NCBI GenBank assembly: GCA_024516035.1
Contig: CM044966.1
Coordinates: 399,693-463,692 of the forward strand
Reading direction: 5' to 3'
Source of the DNA: Bactericera cockerelli
Lineage: Eukaryota > Arthropoda > Insecta > Hemiptera > Triozidae
DNA: 64,000 bases
Each line of letters opens with the position of its first letter. The stretch's first letter is position 1. This document shows positions 1 through 11,763 of the stretch, one piece after another. The notes under the pieces are model-generated. The model was not told the origin of the DNA. It did no database searches and saw only the letters and a list, made by a program, of their open reading frames with translations. Position numbers and translations under genes: made by a program.

Positions 1-132
1 GCCGGAAATGCCAGCCTCATGTGTTTGGATGGAACAGAATTTTCGTCAAAAAGTCTGCCCCAACCGGGAGTCGAACTCGGGAGCTCTGGACTACGGGCAG
101 TAGTCACAACCACTACGCCACGGAGGCTGAAA
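1..132 (-). mobile_element. SINE family A, head fragment at window edge
   Basis: Reverse complement reads gcctccgtggcgtagtggtt and cgagttcgactcccgg, the tRNA-like promoter region of family A. The rest lies outside the window. Confidence 0.75.
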
Positions 133-135
133 AAA

Positions 136-690
136 TTAATGGGAGAAGGCAAGTAAAAAGTCACCAGAATTAAAAATGAAAGCAATGAAACAGAGTTTTT
201 AATTTACGAACATTGCAGTTCAACAAAAAACTCGCATTTTTATTTTTCAAGTACAAAAAAATATAAACAAAAAGTGGGAAACATAGAGAGAAAAAAAAAA
301 ACGAAAAACAAAATAAAAATAATGAATTCAGAGCTAGTAGGAATTTGAAACAAATAACTTAAAAATGCTGGCCCTAATTATGAAACAGGGCTGGATTAAC
401 TAATTGTATTTATACATTTATGTATTTTTTTTTCTGGTTGGGCAGTTGGGCACTTTAACCAATTACTAATATGGTCGTTCGTGCCGATCCTCTCAAGGTC
501 TACATGAGGTGAAGGAGATTGGAATTTCTAAGAAAGGACATCAGTGATTTCATGTACAATAAAAAATAAAATTGAATTGAATCCTACAGTATCCCTCTCA
601 TCACACCTTCTGGTGGAAATTTCAAGCAATCACGGTTTATTTTTTTTATTTTAAAAATGAGTGTTTCACAGCCGTTTTTATTTCGTAGCC
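136..690. other. No gene seen
   Basis: AT-rich, unassigned. A tgagtgtttcacagccgttt fragment at 658 recurs at 46290 and 46495. Confidence 0.6.
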
Positions 691-705
691 ATGAAACAGG
701 AGCTA

Positions 706-925
706 CAGTAGCCTACCCATCCCGTAGTATAGCTCCCTCCTATGGGCGAGAAGTGACAAGGTAGTTCCTATTTCGGTGCTGGGTCAACACGAGCGCACCG
801 GAAGGTATCCCTTACAAACAACTGTAACCAAGTTTTGAATACAATTTTCTGTAAGGACCGGGGTTCGAACCCGAAACTTCCGCATGGCAAGCGAGTGCTT
901 AACCACTGAGCTATTCGTGCACTCA
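706..925 (-). mobile_element. SINE family E (tRNA-derived)
   Basis: On the minus strand the head reads cgaatagctcagtggttaag with ggtttcgggttcgaacccc-like box B. The body carries cgggatgggtaggctac. Other partial copies: 3990-4208, 42562-42715, 54140-54215 and, on the plus strand, 61325-61555. Confidence 0.68.
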
Positions 926-1180
926 CCAGCTTATCCCTGCAAGTCCGAAAACTATTTCTCTAGTTTTTCTATTTTTCTACTGCACATGTCAAGTCCTGGC
1001 GTTACATATTTGTAACAGTGAACTTTATGTGACCATAGGTTGAACCGACTATTATGAATCACTAAAAAACGTGTTATATGAGTATTGAGTACTATTATAT
1101 AGTTTTTAATATTAAAAAAAGAAATCTGCTTACACGTGTTTCGTGTTACATATATGTAACGCCAGTACTTGAAGGGCTCT

Positions 1181-1360
1181 CCGACCTCTGTGGCTCAGTA
1201 AGAGCATTTGTCACTGACCCGGAGGTTGCGGGTTCGAATCCCGGCCGGAGTGGAAATTTCTGACCAAAATTTTCCGTTTCCTGAATGGCATGGATGTAAA
1301 GGTAAAGTGTCCTGAAGTAATGCGAAAGCGGTTCCGGGGCACACTTACCTTAAAAAAAAG
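1181..1360 (+). mobile_element. tRNA-like SINE or tRNA pseudogene
   Basis: tgtggctcagtaagagca and ggttgcgggttcgaatcccg are good pol III A/B boxes. The acceptor stem has a mismatch and no regular anticodon stem forms. A gaatggcatggatgtaaagg body follows, so a functional tRNA gene is unlikely. Confidence 0.5.
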
Positions 1361-1513
1361 AAGTACTTCAAGGGATATCAGCTGTCACGTGATAATGGCT
1401 TGGGTTAACAAATCCTAGATATTTAATCCTGTTTCATAATTCGACCGTGACAAGGAAAAGAGTATTAAGGACACAAGCAATTTCTAAATGAATTGAACGC
1501 GTCAAGTCATATG

Positions 1514-1727
1514 TGCACTGGTGGTCAAGTGGTTAACGCGCTAGTCTGGTATTCCAGGTAGCGTAGAGATCCGTTGGTTCGAAACCCACCCAGTGCACGA
1601 TTTTTTTCTCATTAATTTGAGTTTGTGACCAATTAATAATAAGACTCTGAGGGTTAGGTGATAGAAAATGCTCTGAGCATTAACCTTGCCTGGTGCTTAC
1701 GTTCGATTAAAGAGTATTATTATTATT
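1514..1727 (+). mobile_element. SINE family D (tRNA-derived)
   Basis: Head gtggtcaagtggttaacgcg, tggttcgaaacccacc (box B), body gactctgagggttaggtgat, ends in (ATT)n. Confidence 0.72.
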
Positions 1728-2204
1728 TTAACGCGTGTCTCAAAAAATGATCTATCAAGTAATAAAAAAAAATCAGGTTTACTTGATAATACTGATTTGA
1801 GAGGGATTTAGAATATTTAGCTTCAAAATTCATATTAGAAAAATATTTACAAGATCCTGTCTTGAAAACATTTTTACAACAACAAAAAAATTGAAGCAAG
1901 TATTCTCTATCGATCTTTGATTAGATTATAGTGGTGCATGTTAACATCTATGGTCATTTGGTCATACACACCACTACACTAAGTTTTCTAAACACCAAGT
2001 TTCTTCTTAATGCAGAGGATTGGTTTAGCAATCCAGAGAGCTTCATTTTTGGGAGCAATTGCAAAAACTGGAGTTTTCGATGAAATGTTTTATGTTTAAA
2101 TTGTAAACAGAATTTTTTTTATACAACTCCTTTCAGATTATTTTCAAAGGGAAATGGTTTCAAATTTAGTAACATATATCATTTTTTCGATACATGTTAA
2201 TAAT

Positions 2205-2390
2205 AAAAAAAACAGTCTTTAGTGCAAGGTAACCAGGCGAGGCTAATGCTCAAAGTATTTGCTACCACCTAACTCAAATTAATGAGTAAAAATTCATGCA
2301 CTGGGTTGTATTCGAACGAACGGATCCCTACGCTACCTGGATTACCAGACTAGCGCTTTAACCACTTGATTACCAGTGCAAAGTACGTAT
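2205..2390 (-). mobile_element. SINE family D
   Basis: Reverse copy with most of the head intact (agcgctttaaccacttgatt on the plus strand). Confidence 0.7.
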
Positions 2391-2529
2391 TCAATGTTTA
2401 CCTTATTTCTAGTGAATAAGTTATCCTATTTCTAGAGCACTGTTACAAATCTACTCACAAAATTGAAAGACACTTACTCATAAAATAAACGTATGTTATG
2501 TTAAGTACTTCAGCAAATAATCTGAATTA

Positions 2530-2712
2530 TATTGCTTGTCTGGCTGGGGGATGTTAAACAGAGAGGACTTGGACTTTCCTCTATATGCCATTAAACCCTT
2601 AGGAAACTGCAATCTAGCCTGGCTTGTAAGGGTTTGCTAGTCCGTTCTCTGTTTATAGCCTTCTAGCAAGACACTGGTCTTCTCCCTGTTTAACGTCCCC
2701 CCGCCAGACTTG
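2530..2712. repeat. Dispersed repeat, same family as 38390-38830
   Basis: gtctggctgggggatgttaa, cattaaacccttaggaaact, ttctccctgtttaacgtccc. Confidence 0.6.
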
Positions 2713-3551
2713 TTTCATAATTCGACTCAAAGTGGTCCAGTTTTCATTCCAGCCCTGAATCAGGTTTAAACCTGTGTGAGCTGGTGACACAAGTGGCACA
2801 GCTCTCAGTACTTGTCCAACTCCGCATTCACCGAATCCTGCAGACTGGTGAGTTTCCGCCACTGTGTTGCAGACAGGGAGATACCTGGAGACCAAGAGAG
2901 ATATGCATGAGGAGACCAAGATTGATAGGCAAGATAGAAACACCTAGGTACATATGTTTGTTAATAGTAAAATAAAAATAGTAAAAAAGTAAATAAAAAA
3001 AAGTAAAAACAGTAAAAAGGTACAATTATGTGGTTACTAAGATGGGTTGATATTTTTCCTTTAAATAAATCAAACTTGTCATGAAAAATATCTATGTATA
3101 GATCTTTTTCTACGGCTTCATTGAAAAATCTTACTATCCTATTGAATGGTTGGTTGTGAGAATAACTGTTTTTCCATTGACAAGTAGTTTGAAGATTTCT
3201 TTGTTTCTCCATAGTCTTACTGTTGGCAATTTTAATTTTCATCATTAATTGTTTGTATATTAAATAAATATTGCATTTTAATTTATATGTAAAACAATGT
3301 GTCATCTCTTTTCATTGGAAGCACTGACTATATATTATGCTTCCAGCATTGCCTCTTTGAGTTGCAATGCTGATTTGTTGAATTAGAATTTTCTTCGCCC
3401 AATGTTTACCTTCTTCACAGAATATTCCCATGGTTTCTACAGCAAGGGCAGTAAATAGTATATATGTCCTGTTAAAATCGAATTTAATAATAATAAAATG
3501 AGAGTTATGTGATACATCTTATAAGATACAACAAAAAAAACTTCAATTTAC
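2713..3551. other. No gene supported
   Basis: Weak minus-strand open frame at 2961-3305 without family resemblance. The missing last SUB1 exon should lie left of 3552 but no ISL..QW-type coding was recognised here. Confidence 0.5.
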
Positions 3552-3756
3552 CTTTCTTTCCCGGCAGCAACTGTCCGTTTTTCTCGTAATACTCTCTGAT
3601 GCTAACGAGAGGTCTGCCCCGGAACTCGTCCACCTTCACAAAGCGCATTCCCTCCAGACACCAGGATCCTGCGGGGCCACCGGATCCCTCACCATCTTTA
3701 CTCACAGCACCGGCTTTCTTTGACTCGGTGGGTTGGGGCTTCTTGGCTGGACCCCT
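3552..3756 (-). CDS. SUB1: SUB1 coding exon 3 (PC4 DNA-binding core)
   Basis: Acceptor TTATCAG, donor GGTAAATTG in phase 1 (205 nt). Contains the diagnostic W.L.G.RFV.V.EFRGR.LV.IREYYE..G.LLPGKKG pattern of the PC4 fold. Confidence 0.92.
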
Positions 3757-6228
3757 CTGATAACAAAAAAACACAAAGAATACAGTGTTTATCAATTATT
3801 ATATGTAGAAAATACCTTTAAGATTTTGTATGAAACTGCTTTTGCAATCAGAAAAATCAAGAGCATCATATGAGTTGGCATTATGCATGAATCTATTTAG
3901 AGGAATAAGTTTCAACATAATACGGATGTTGTACATAATAATAAGACTGTAAGTGTTGGTAAAAATGATTTTCTACTTGTGGTCTATATTGTAGATTGTC
4001 CTTCCCGTAGTATGCCTCCCTCTGATGGACAAAAAGTGGCATACTATTAGTCATTTAGGTGCTGGATGAGCACAATCACATCAAAAGGTGTCCCTTACAA
4101 ATAGATGTAACCAAATTTTGAAAAAAAATATTTGTTGGCTCAGGAGATAAAAACCGGAACCTTCCAGATGGCAAGAACATATGTTACCACTGAGCTAAAT
4201 CTGTAAAGCCTTTCAAAACTGCAAGCCAGTCTGAATAGTTAGGGTTAGCTAGTCCATTTTTTTTAGTACTCCAGCAAGACATTGCATGACATCCCCCGGC
4301 CAAACATGTGGGCAGATAACATGACCTGAATAGTTCTACTTGGTCAAAAAAAATTGTTAAACAAATAGAAAATTATTTTTCTTTTTTTTAATGCATTTTT
4401 CCTATAGTAAATTTATTTAACCCCTTAAGGTACCATATAAATTTTGAGAAATCTTCCCCAAAGTACCATTTTTTTTTCTTCGCTATTTTGTTCTAAATTT
4501 ATTGCTGAGTAGTAAACATATTTTTTCAATTTTTTTTCTTTTGCCGAAGACATAGTTTTTGATCAAGTATTTGACCCATTTTAAAATTTCCTTTGACTGA
4601 AATATCAGTCACCGTTTTAAAAAGTTCTCTGTTTCATGTTTTACTAAATTTATAAAATAAACCATCAAAATCATTGTAAATACTCATGATAACACCAGAA
4701 AACCACTTATTTCAATAAAATATGTCATTTTTCTTTACAAAAATAACTTTCACAACAGAATTTGAATATTTTTCAAGTTTTGTTTACAAAATTTACTAGA
4801 TCAATCTAAAACCCCTTGTGACTGATATATCAGACAATAAGATAACAGGAAATTCCAAGGGGAGGGGGATTTTCTTTTTTCAAAATTATTCATGTAGCGC
4901 TATCTGTTGAAGTCTTGAAAAACTATCAGAAAAGGTTCAATTATGCTCGGACTGATATTTCAGTCAGAATTTGATTTGAAATGGGAAAAAACGTGAGTCT
5001 GAAATATCAGACACTGAGTCTTTTTTTGACATTTTGTTGCGTCTGATATATCAGTCACGGTACTTTAAGGGGTTAATACATGACAAGTAAATGGTTCAAA
5101 TATAACAATATGTCTACACAATTCATAATATTTCAAACTGAACTTATGCTAGTTTCTTTTGGTGGTTGTTATCCCATACTAAGGGCCACACCTATGAAGT
5201 ATTTTCTTGTGTTGTTCTATACTAGAAAGTCATTTCTGCAATCAAAGCACTTGAAAAAAAAACTGATAGACCTAGAAGAAATAGGTGCAAGTGATTCATT
5301 TGACACTTAAGTACCTATCATACTTACATCATCAGGGCCTGAGTCCGAGTCTGAGGTACTTGCTTTTCTCTTCTTTGATGTCTTCTTGGTCTTCTTCTGC
5401 AAAAGTAAAATGATGAAATATAAAGTTAGTAATCTGCCTGACCATGTCTCTTGGTAACACACCATACTGTAAATCAAATACATTGTTTAACTAAGGATGA
5501 TATGGAAGATATTGCCTGATATAAAAGTGGGGTTATTGCCACAGGCAATAACCCCACTCTACAGTTAGGACTTAAGTATTATTTTTTTTATTTTTCAAAC
5601 TAAAATATTATTATTTTTTTCACAAAGATTTACAAAGCCATTTAACATGTCTTTCTAAAGCTAGAGGGCATTAGTTAATGTGGGTAGCAGGTACAATTCT
5701 CAGCTGCTCAGGAGGGGAAAGCCACCATTCTAACTCATATCAGGACGTTAAAACAAAATAAACATTGTACCTAGGTGTCTATATTAAACTCTCACCACCG
5801 TTTCAAAATGTATAATAAGATTTGATTATAGATAACCAAAGAAGATACCAACACTACCTCATGTAGTTAACCGATATCTTCAGAGATACATCAACCAAAG
5901 TAACAAGCTCTGTGGATAACCATCTGGTTCCTAAACTTACCTTTAGATCCTCATCAGAACTAGCATCGCTGTCCGACAATTTCTTGTTCTTAGGCATAAT
6001 AAATGTAAAAAATTAATTAATTACTACCATATGATTGGTCATTGTTTTTACAAATCAAACTGACAAGCAAACACTACCAAAGCTACCTCGTGTGGTTAGC
6101 CGGTATCTTTACACATACATCAGTCAAAGTTAACAAAGCTCCTAGGATATTCAGCTGATTCCAAAACTTACCTTCAGATCCTCATCAGAACTCGCTTCGC
6201 TGTCCGACAATTTCTTGTTCTTAGGCAT
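3552..6228 (-). CDS. SUB1: SUB1/PC4-like transcriptional coactivator (last exon not found)
   Basis: Homologue of PC4 (p15/SUB1), a nuclear single-stranded-DNA-binding coactivator of RNA polymerase II. Coding exons on the minus strand: first exon as two alternatives (6172-6228 or 5941-5997), then 5328-5396, then 3552-3756. Phases agree: both first exons end in phase 0, exon 2 has 23 codons, exon 3 ends in phase 1. The N-terminus is serine/acidic ([12 protein letters not shown]), followed by a lysine-rich stretch ([11 protein letters not shown]) and SDSDSGPDD, like the SEAC and basic region of PC4. Exon 3 carries the family core: [20 protein letters not shown] followed by LLPGKKG. The final beta-strand/helix exon (ISL..QW..L in the family) should lie to the left, but I could not recognise it in 1-3551. 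Intron 2 holds a piggyBac-like MITE. Family call is firm; completeness is not. Confidence 0.9.
3990..4208 (-). mobile_element. SINE family E, diverged, in SUB1 intron
   Basis: ttcccgtagtatgcctccct to ttaccactgagctaaatctg; diverged but collinear with 706-925. Confidence 0.6.
4421..5072. mobile_element. piggyBac-like MITE in SUB1 intron
   Basis: Terminal inverted repeats CCCCTTAAGGTACC at the left and GGTACTTTAAGGGG at the right, flanked on both sides by TTAA (4417-4420, 5073-5076), the piggyBac target duplication. No transposase frame. The interior repeats a short palindrome of the form TGATATATCA or TGAAATATCA at least five times. Confidence 0.8.
5328..5396 (-). CDS. SUB1: SUB1 coding exon 2 (lysine-rich/acidic linker)
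   Basis: Acceptor TTTTGCAG, 23 codons, donor GTAAGTA. Encodes a basic [11 protein letters not shown] segment followed by [11 protein letters not shown], as in the region before the DNA-binding domain of PC4. Confidence 0.85.
5941..5997 (-). CDS. SUB1: SUB1 first coding exon, copy A (downstream alternative)
   Basis: Encodes [19 protein letters not shown] with the same phase-0 donor (GTAAGTTT) as copy B. No acceptor is evident in front of it, so it is more likely an alternative first exon with its own leader than a second exon spliced after copy B. Confidence 0.85.
6172..6228 (-). CDS. SUB1: SUB1 first coding exon, copy B (upstream alternative)
   Basis: Encodes [19 protein letters not shown] (19 residues) and ends at AAG|GTAAGTTT, phase 0. 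It differs from copy A by one conservative residue (E for D at position 11) plus synonymous changes. Similar sequence extends about 100 bp on both sides, so this is a tandem duplication of roughly 200 bp, offset by 231 bp. Confidence 0.85.
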
Positions 6229-6574
6229 AATAAATGTGAAAAATTAATTAATTACTAGCAGATGATCAGTCCAACAATCCAACTTTCTTACAAGATAGAC
6301 CACAGACTGACAATGCAAACACGTTCTCGTAAACGTTACAAAATTCGACAGGAAACGGTGAATCTTGAATATTAAATTTATAAGACAGTAGTTGGTTTTT
6401 GATTACTTTCACTGTTATGTGTTATGATCACAGTGATGAGGGATTACATTTCAGAAAACACAGCGTATACCGTTACAGGAAAATCAGCTGTAGCTCCGTG
6501 AGTTAGGCTGCCCGCCTAAAACGCACAAAATCCAAGTGGGTAGCTCAGCATTACGTGCGTTTTACGTGCTCTCC

Positions 6575-6820
6575 TAAAATAGAGGGGTATTTTTCTTTTG
6601 GAATTTTTTTTTTCCAGGTTCGATATTTCCAAATATTTCCATTTTATTCTAAGGTCAACTTCACCACATTCGTAAAAGAAAAATGCGTTTCGGCACTTTT
6701 AAATATGGATTTAACCTATAAAAGAACAGACTGGAAACAAGAATTTTCTAATTCCATTTTGATTAACCTAACTGGAATAAGGAAGAGGAAGCTTTGGTGT
6801 TCTACCGAAATATGTTTGCA
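6575..6820. mobile_element. MITE relative upstream of SUB1
   Basis: tatttttcttttggaatttt, ttccaaatatttccatttta, gaaaaatgcgtttcggcact match the same family. Confidence 0.55.
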
Positions 6821-7032
6821 AATCCAGGAATTGGCAAGAGTATAAACAAAATTGTGGCGGTAATTTAAAAAAAAAAACCTTTATTTTGTGAAATTGAGGC
6901 GTATTTACTACCTAATTCACAAAAACAGACACGGCAAAATTTCAAAAATTTCAAGAAATTTCAAGCAAAAAAACGAAGCTGGATCCAGCTTCGATAGGTA
7001 CCTTCACACCGCCGTATTTGGATTAACAAATC

Positions 7033-8507
7033 CTGCCAGCCTCCATGTCGTAATGGTTGTGAATACTGCCAGTAGTCCAGAGTTCGCGAGTTCAACTCCT
7101 GGTTGGGGCAGACTTTTCGACGAAAATTCTGTGCCATCCAAACACGTGAGGTTGGCATTTCCGGCACTACGCAGGCTCAGTGCCGGATTACCCATATGGC
7201 GGATTTGGCAGATGCCAAGGGCCCCGCGCTTTAGGGGGCCCCGCGCTTGAGCAGCTTACACTAGATATTATGGGTTTTTAAAAAAGCTTACACTAGTAAT
7301 TATGGGTTTTTTAAAAGCTTACACTAGGTACTTTTGGATAATGAGTAAGGAGAAGAAGAAATAAAAGTGAAATCACACACTCACAGCAAAGTACATAAAT
7401 TGAAAGAAAAGCGCGGGGCTCCCTATTATTATTATCTAATCCTTGAATAAACAATGATCAACCACATAGGCATTAGCGAATTACCTACCAATATGTCAGA
7501 TTTGGTAGATGCCAAGTTCCAAGCTATTTTGAGGGCCCCGCGTTTCGGGCAGCTTACATAAATTATAAGTGTTTTTGAATGACCTTTAACTCGGTTTTTC
7601 TGGATTTTAATATTAAATAAAATCACAGAGCAAAATATTAAAATAAAAACCACGGGGCCCCCCTTAAAATCGACCATATATGAAAATAGGTAGATCTCTA
7701 TACCTTTTCCCTGCGGCTCTCGTATTTGAAAAGAATAATATTGACAAAGGATGTGATTATCGCCTTAGTTAGTCTCTGCCATCAAACCCAGTGCCATCTG
7801 AGTGCTCAGTAATCGGCTTTATCGACATCTTAACCAATGATCTTCATTATAGTCGCCTGCGGCGCTTTTAATGATTTTTTCAAGATATCTTTATTTTCCG
7901 AGTACTTTACCCCATAACTTTGCAAAAATTTCGCCTGCGGCGCCGTCAAATTTACTTATCTTGATGGTTTGGATTGTTTTTCAAGACATGCAAGAAAAAA
8001 AATCTTTGGGCGTTTTCGAAGTGTTTGATTGTTTGGAATATTAATTTGGAAAGTTAACTTTAAAAAAAGTAGCATTCAATACTAGCGATAAAATATTCAT
8101 AGTAATAGATGATCTGCTTTCTACACATCTTACTTAATGACATCTTTCTACACATATTCTTTTCATAATACATATTATTTAGATATTCCTACTATTATTT
8201 GGAAAAAATGTTGCCTTCGGTGTTATAAACGTCGTTTTGGATACTATTATGGATTGGTGCTCAGGACACTTGGCTTCGATTTCAAGGTTCTAAAAATAGT
8301 ATTTTACCATAAACTTACTACAATTTTGGGGCCCCGCGCCTTGAAATTGCCAAGGGCCCCGCGCAGTCTTAATACGGCACTGCGCAGGCTGGGTGAGGTT
8401 AATGAGGCTAGCTGGTACGATTCCCAGCGAATGGAGGGTAAAACCCCCGTCCTAATCCAGGACGTTAAATCAAATAGAATCGTTGGCGTTAGGACGGGCA
8501 TCCAGCC

Positions 8508-8545
<38 letters not shown>

Positions 8546-8640
8546 TGCCAAAACCAATCAACCTCAACCATGAGGTTGAACAACGTCGACCCTGCTTGAG
8601 CGGGATAAGACAGAGTAAAGAAGAAGAACAAGAAAAGTTA
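7033..8640 (+). mobile_element. tRNA-derived SINE family A, interrupted by the hAT-like element
   Basis: Pol III-type head (box A like tggcgtaatggtt, box B like gagttcgactccc), then a body with gcgaatggagggtaaaaccc and a tail ending gcgggataagacagagtaaa. Head at 7033-7177, remainder at 8383-8640, with an A-run at 8510-8542. Confidence 0.8.
7178..8382. mobile_element. hAT-like non-autonomous element nested in a SINE
   Basis: Ends CAGTGCCGGATTA and TAATACGGCACTG, with an exact 8-bp target duplication CGCAGGCT at 7170-7177 and 8383-8390. The interior contains repeated ggggccccgcgc blocks. No transposase frame recognised. The host SINE sequence is continuous once the element and one duplication are removed. 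Confidence 0.88.
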
Positions 8641-8778
8641 ATTGTAAGGGTTTAACTGAAAACCTTGCAACCAGGTCAGATAATAATAATAAATAAATAA
8701 AATCTGTGATAAATACCAGCCCACCAAAACCCGTACCAAATATTTCTTTTTTTCATATGAATATAGGAACCGTTACGT

Positions 8779-11312
8779 TACTTGTGCTATATTTTGTTCT
8801 CACTAATAGACGTAATCCAATTATAATAAAAAAAAAAGATACAACAAAAATTGAAATTAGGCGTATCCCTCATTTTCTCTTTTTCAGACAAATCAAATAG
8901 GTGTAAATCGATAGTCACAGTTAAATAATCAAATTTGGCAACAGAAAAAGCTCGTATGGTCATTCACGGGTACAGGGAAGTCATAATGTTCCTACCGTGA
9001 ACAGAAAATTTATGCACAAGAAAACTCATTTTGGCTCTCCTGTAAAATTTCGAAAATGTGATTTACGCCTCTTTGTGTTGTCAGAGGCGAATTGTCTCAC
9101 TGATCAGTGAAGTCAAGAAGACAATTGCATTCCAGTGATGTTGTATTGCTCAGATTCTTCTTCAATATAAATATGAACATATTAAATATATACAGGGTAT
9201 CTCACCAAAGTTGGACACCTCAAATTACTCGGTCCCTGAAAGAGTTTTTGAAAAATAAAAAATCTTAGGGCAAATGTCCTAATTATGCGGTTTCAGTCAT
9301 TAAAGTTTTTTTTATAGAGGTTGGTTTGAAAGTCAGAAATTCAGATATCAACTTTTGATTTTTAAATGGATCGACCTGAATTTTATTTTGATCATTTTAC
9401 TTCTAAATGGTTCCTAAGTACTTTTTTAAACAAAAATTTTACATACATGGTGGTTTTTTTTTGACCAATTTTTTTTCGAAATCTCAAAAAACTCAAGTTC
9501 GTTTAATTTTTTCGATAACAAGAATAGAAAGTGTTTGTGTAATGAATAGACGCACTTTTAATTGGCATTAAAACAAAATATACAGGGTGGTTAACAAGTG
9601 AAATAATGACTTGAATTTTTTAAAACCAAGTTTTTTTATTTTTTTATTTGGGATTAATAATTCTCGTCTAATTTTACAGATTTTTTGTTAGTCATATTAA
9701 AAGCAAAACTAAAGTGTTGTACAGGGTGAGACATAATTTTTTGGTAACACCATGTATATTGGCAGTCAAAGAGACGTAAAATTAAGTAGAAAAACTAAAT
9801 GTGCTAGAAAAACTTCGATTTTTAATGAAATTAAAAATTTAAGGTGTTTTAAACTTATATTGTCGCATGGACCACCCTGTAGATATTTTCTTAAACCATC
9901 ATATGGGTAGTCGAAATTGTCTAAAATTCAACGAGGAGTCCGAATCTGAAAGAAAAAAATGAATTCAAAAAGCCATTTTCAATTTTGTGTCTACACCTAC
10001 CTATTTTTTTTATTCAAGTTTTAAAATCATTCAGTGTGGACACCAAATTCAAAATTCGTGTTTTTTACTTGTTTTTCCCCACGGTTTGAAGTCTTTGTTA
10101 ATTTTATACAACTTCGAGTACCTGTAGAGAGTATCTACAGGTCGGTCCATGCGACAATATTAGTTAAAACACCATAACTTTTTAATTTAATTAAAAATCG
10201 AAATTTTTCTTGCACATTTAGTTTTTCTATTTAATTTTACGTCTTTTTGACTGCCAATATACAGGGTGTTACAAAAAAATTATGTCTCACCCTGTACAAC
10301 ACTTTAGTTTTGTTTTAAATATGACTAACAAAAAATGTGTAAAATTCGACGAGAATTATTTATCCCAAATAAAAAATTAAAAAAACTTCGTTTTTAAAAA
10401 AATCAAGTCATTATTTCACTTGTGAACCTCCGAGTATAAAAAATTTTCATGCCAATTAAGAGTAAGTTTATTCATTACACAAACACTTTCTGTTCTTGTT
10501 ATCGAAAAAATTAAACGAACTTGAGTTATTTGAGTTTTCGAAAAAAAATTGGTCGAAAAAAAACCACCCTGTATGTAAAATTTTTGTTTAAAAAAGTACT
10601 TAGGAACCATTTAGAAGTAAAATGATCAAAATAAAATTCAGGTCGATCCATTTAAAAATCAAAAGTTGATACCTGAATTTCTGACTTTCAAACCAACCTC
10701 TATAAAAAAAAAAACTTTAATGACTGAAACCGCATAATTAGGACATGTACCCTAAGATTTTTTATTTTTCAAAAACTCTTTCAGGGGCCGAGTAATTTGA
10801 GGTGTCCAACTTTGGTGGGATACCCTGTATATATTTAATATGTTCATATTTATATTGAAGAAGAATCTGAGCAATACAACATCACTGGAATGCAATTGTC
10901 TTCTTGACTTCACTGATCAGTGAGACAATTCGCCTCTGACAACACAAAGAGGCGTAAATCACATTTTCGAAATTTTACAGGAGAGCCAAAATGAGTTTTC
11001 TTGTGCATAAATTTTCTGTTCACGGTAGGAACATTATGACTTCCCTGTACCCGTGAATGACCATACGAGCTTTTTCTGTTGCCAAATTTGATTATTTAAC
11101 TGTGACTATCGATTTACACCTATTTGATTTGTCTGAAAAAGAGAAAATGAGGGATACGCCCGATTTCAATTTTTTTGTATCTTTTTTTTTTGATTATAAT
11201 TGGATTACGTTTATTTGTGAGAACAAAATATAGCACAAGTAGACTCAATCCAAGCAATAAAACCGATTTCAAAAATTTGTGGTTTACGCCTCTTTGTGTT
11301 GTCAGAGGCGAA
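8779..11312. mobile_element. 2.5-kb near-palindromic (foldback) element
   Basis: Left arm 8779-~9890 and right arm ~10130-11240 are inverted copies over about 1.1 kb, with an unrelated ~240-bp centre. Outer parts of each arm are copies of the 380-bp MITE seen at 55840-56219. The right arm has its complete end (ctttgtgttgtcagaggcg at ~11312); the left end is truncated. Inner parts contain repeated tacagggt(g) motifs. A single-arm relative lies at 18955-19425. Confidence 0.8.
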
Positions 11313-11332
11313 TTGTCTTCTTGACATCACTG

Positions 11333-11430
11333 ATTCAACCGACCTCAGTAGCTTGATCGATAAGGCGGCGGACTTGTAATAATTGGACGTCGGTCGTTCA
11401 AATCCCAAGTTAAGCAAATATTTAGTAGCT
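11333..11430 (+). mobile_element. SINE family C, partial
   Basis: caaccgacctcagtagcttg to caaatcccaagttaagc. Confidence 0.6.
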
Positions 11431-11763
11431 GGAGCTCGTTTTCTGTACTTAAAATTTAAATTAGGAAAAGAAGAAATCGACCTTTACCAACTATTTATTT
11501 TTTTATTTAGAAACTCTTTATTAGTAGAACATATTTATATACAGACAAATAATAGTAAAAGTTAAATATAAAAACACTGCCAATTATGAATACTATTTCA
11601 TAATTGGCAGTGTTTTTTATATTTAACTTTTACTATTTTATAGTAGAAGAATACTATTTCTATGAAACGTCCAGAAAGTGAAATCGGAACAAAAAAATCT
11701 GGTGTAAACATCACACGACTTTCCTTATAGGACTAGTAGCATATAGGCTGGTGTTTATTTATC

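Noticed and set aside
1181..1253. Candidate functional tRNA gene
   Set aside because: Good A and B boxes, but a mismatched acceptor stem and no regular anticodon stem; followed by a SINE-like body.
2961..3305. 114-codon minus-strand frame as the missing last SUB1 exon
   Set aside because: Lacks the ISL..QW..L pattern expected after LLPGKKG and has no acceptor in the right phase at its start.
8304..8567. Open frames in the hAT-like element as a transposase
   Set aside because: Short, run through the A-tract and SINE, with no hAT transposase motifs.
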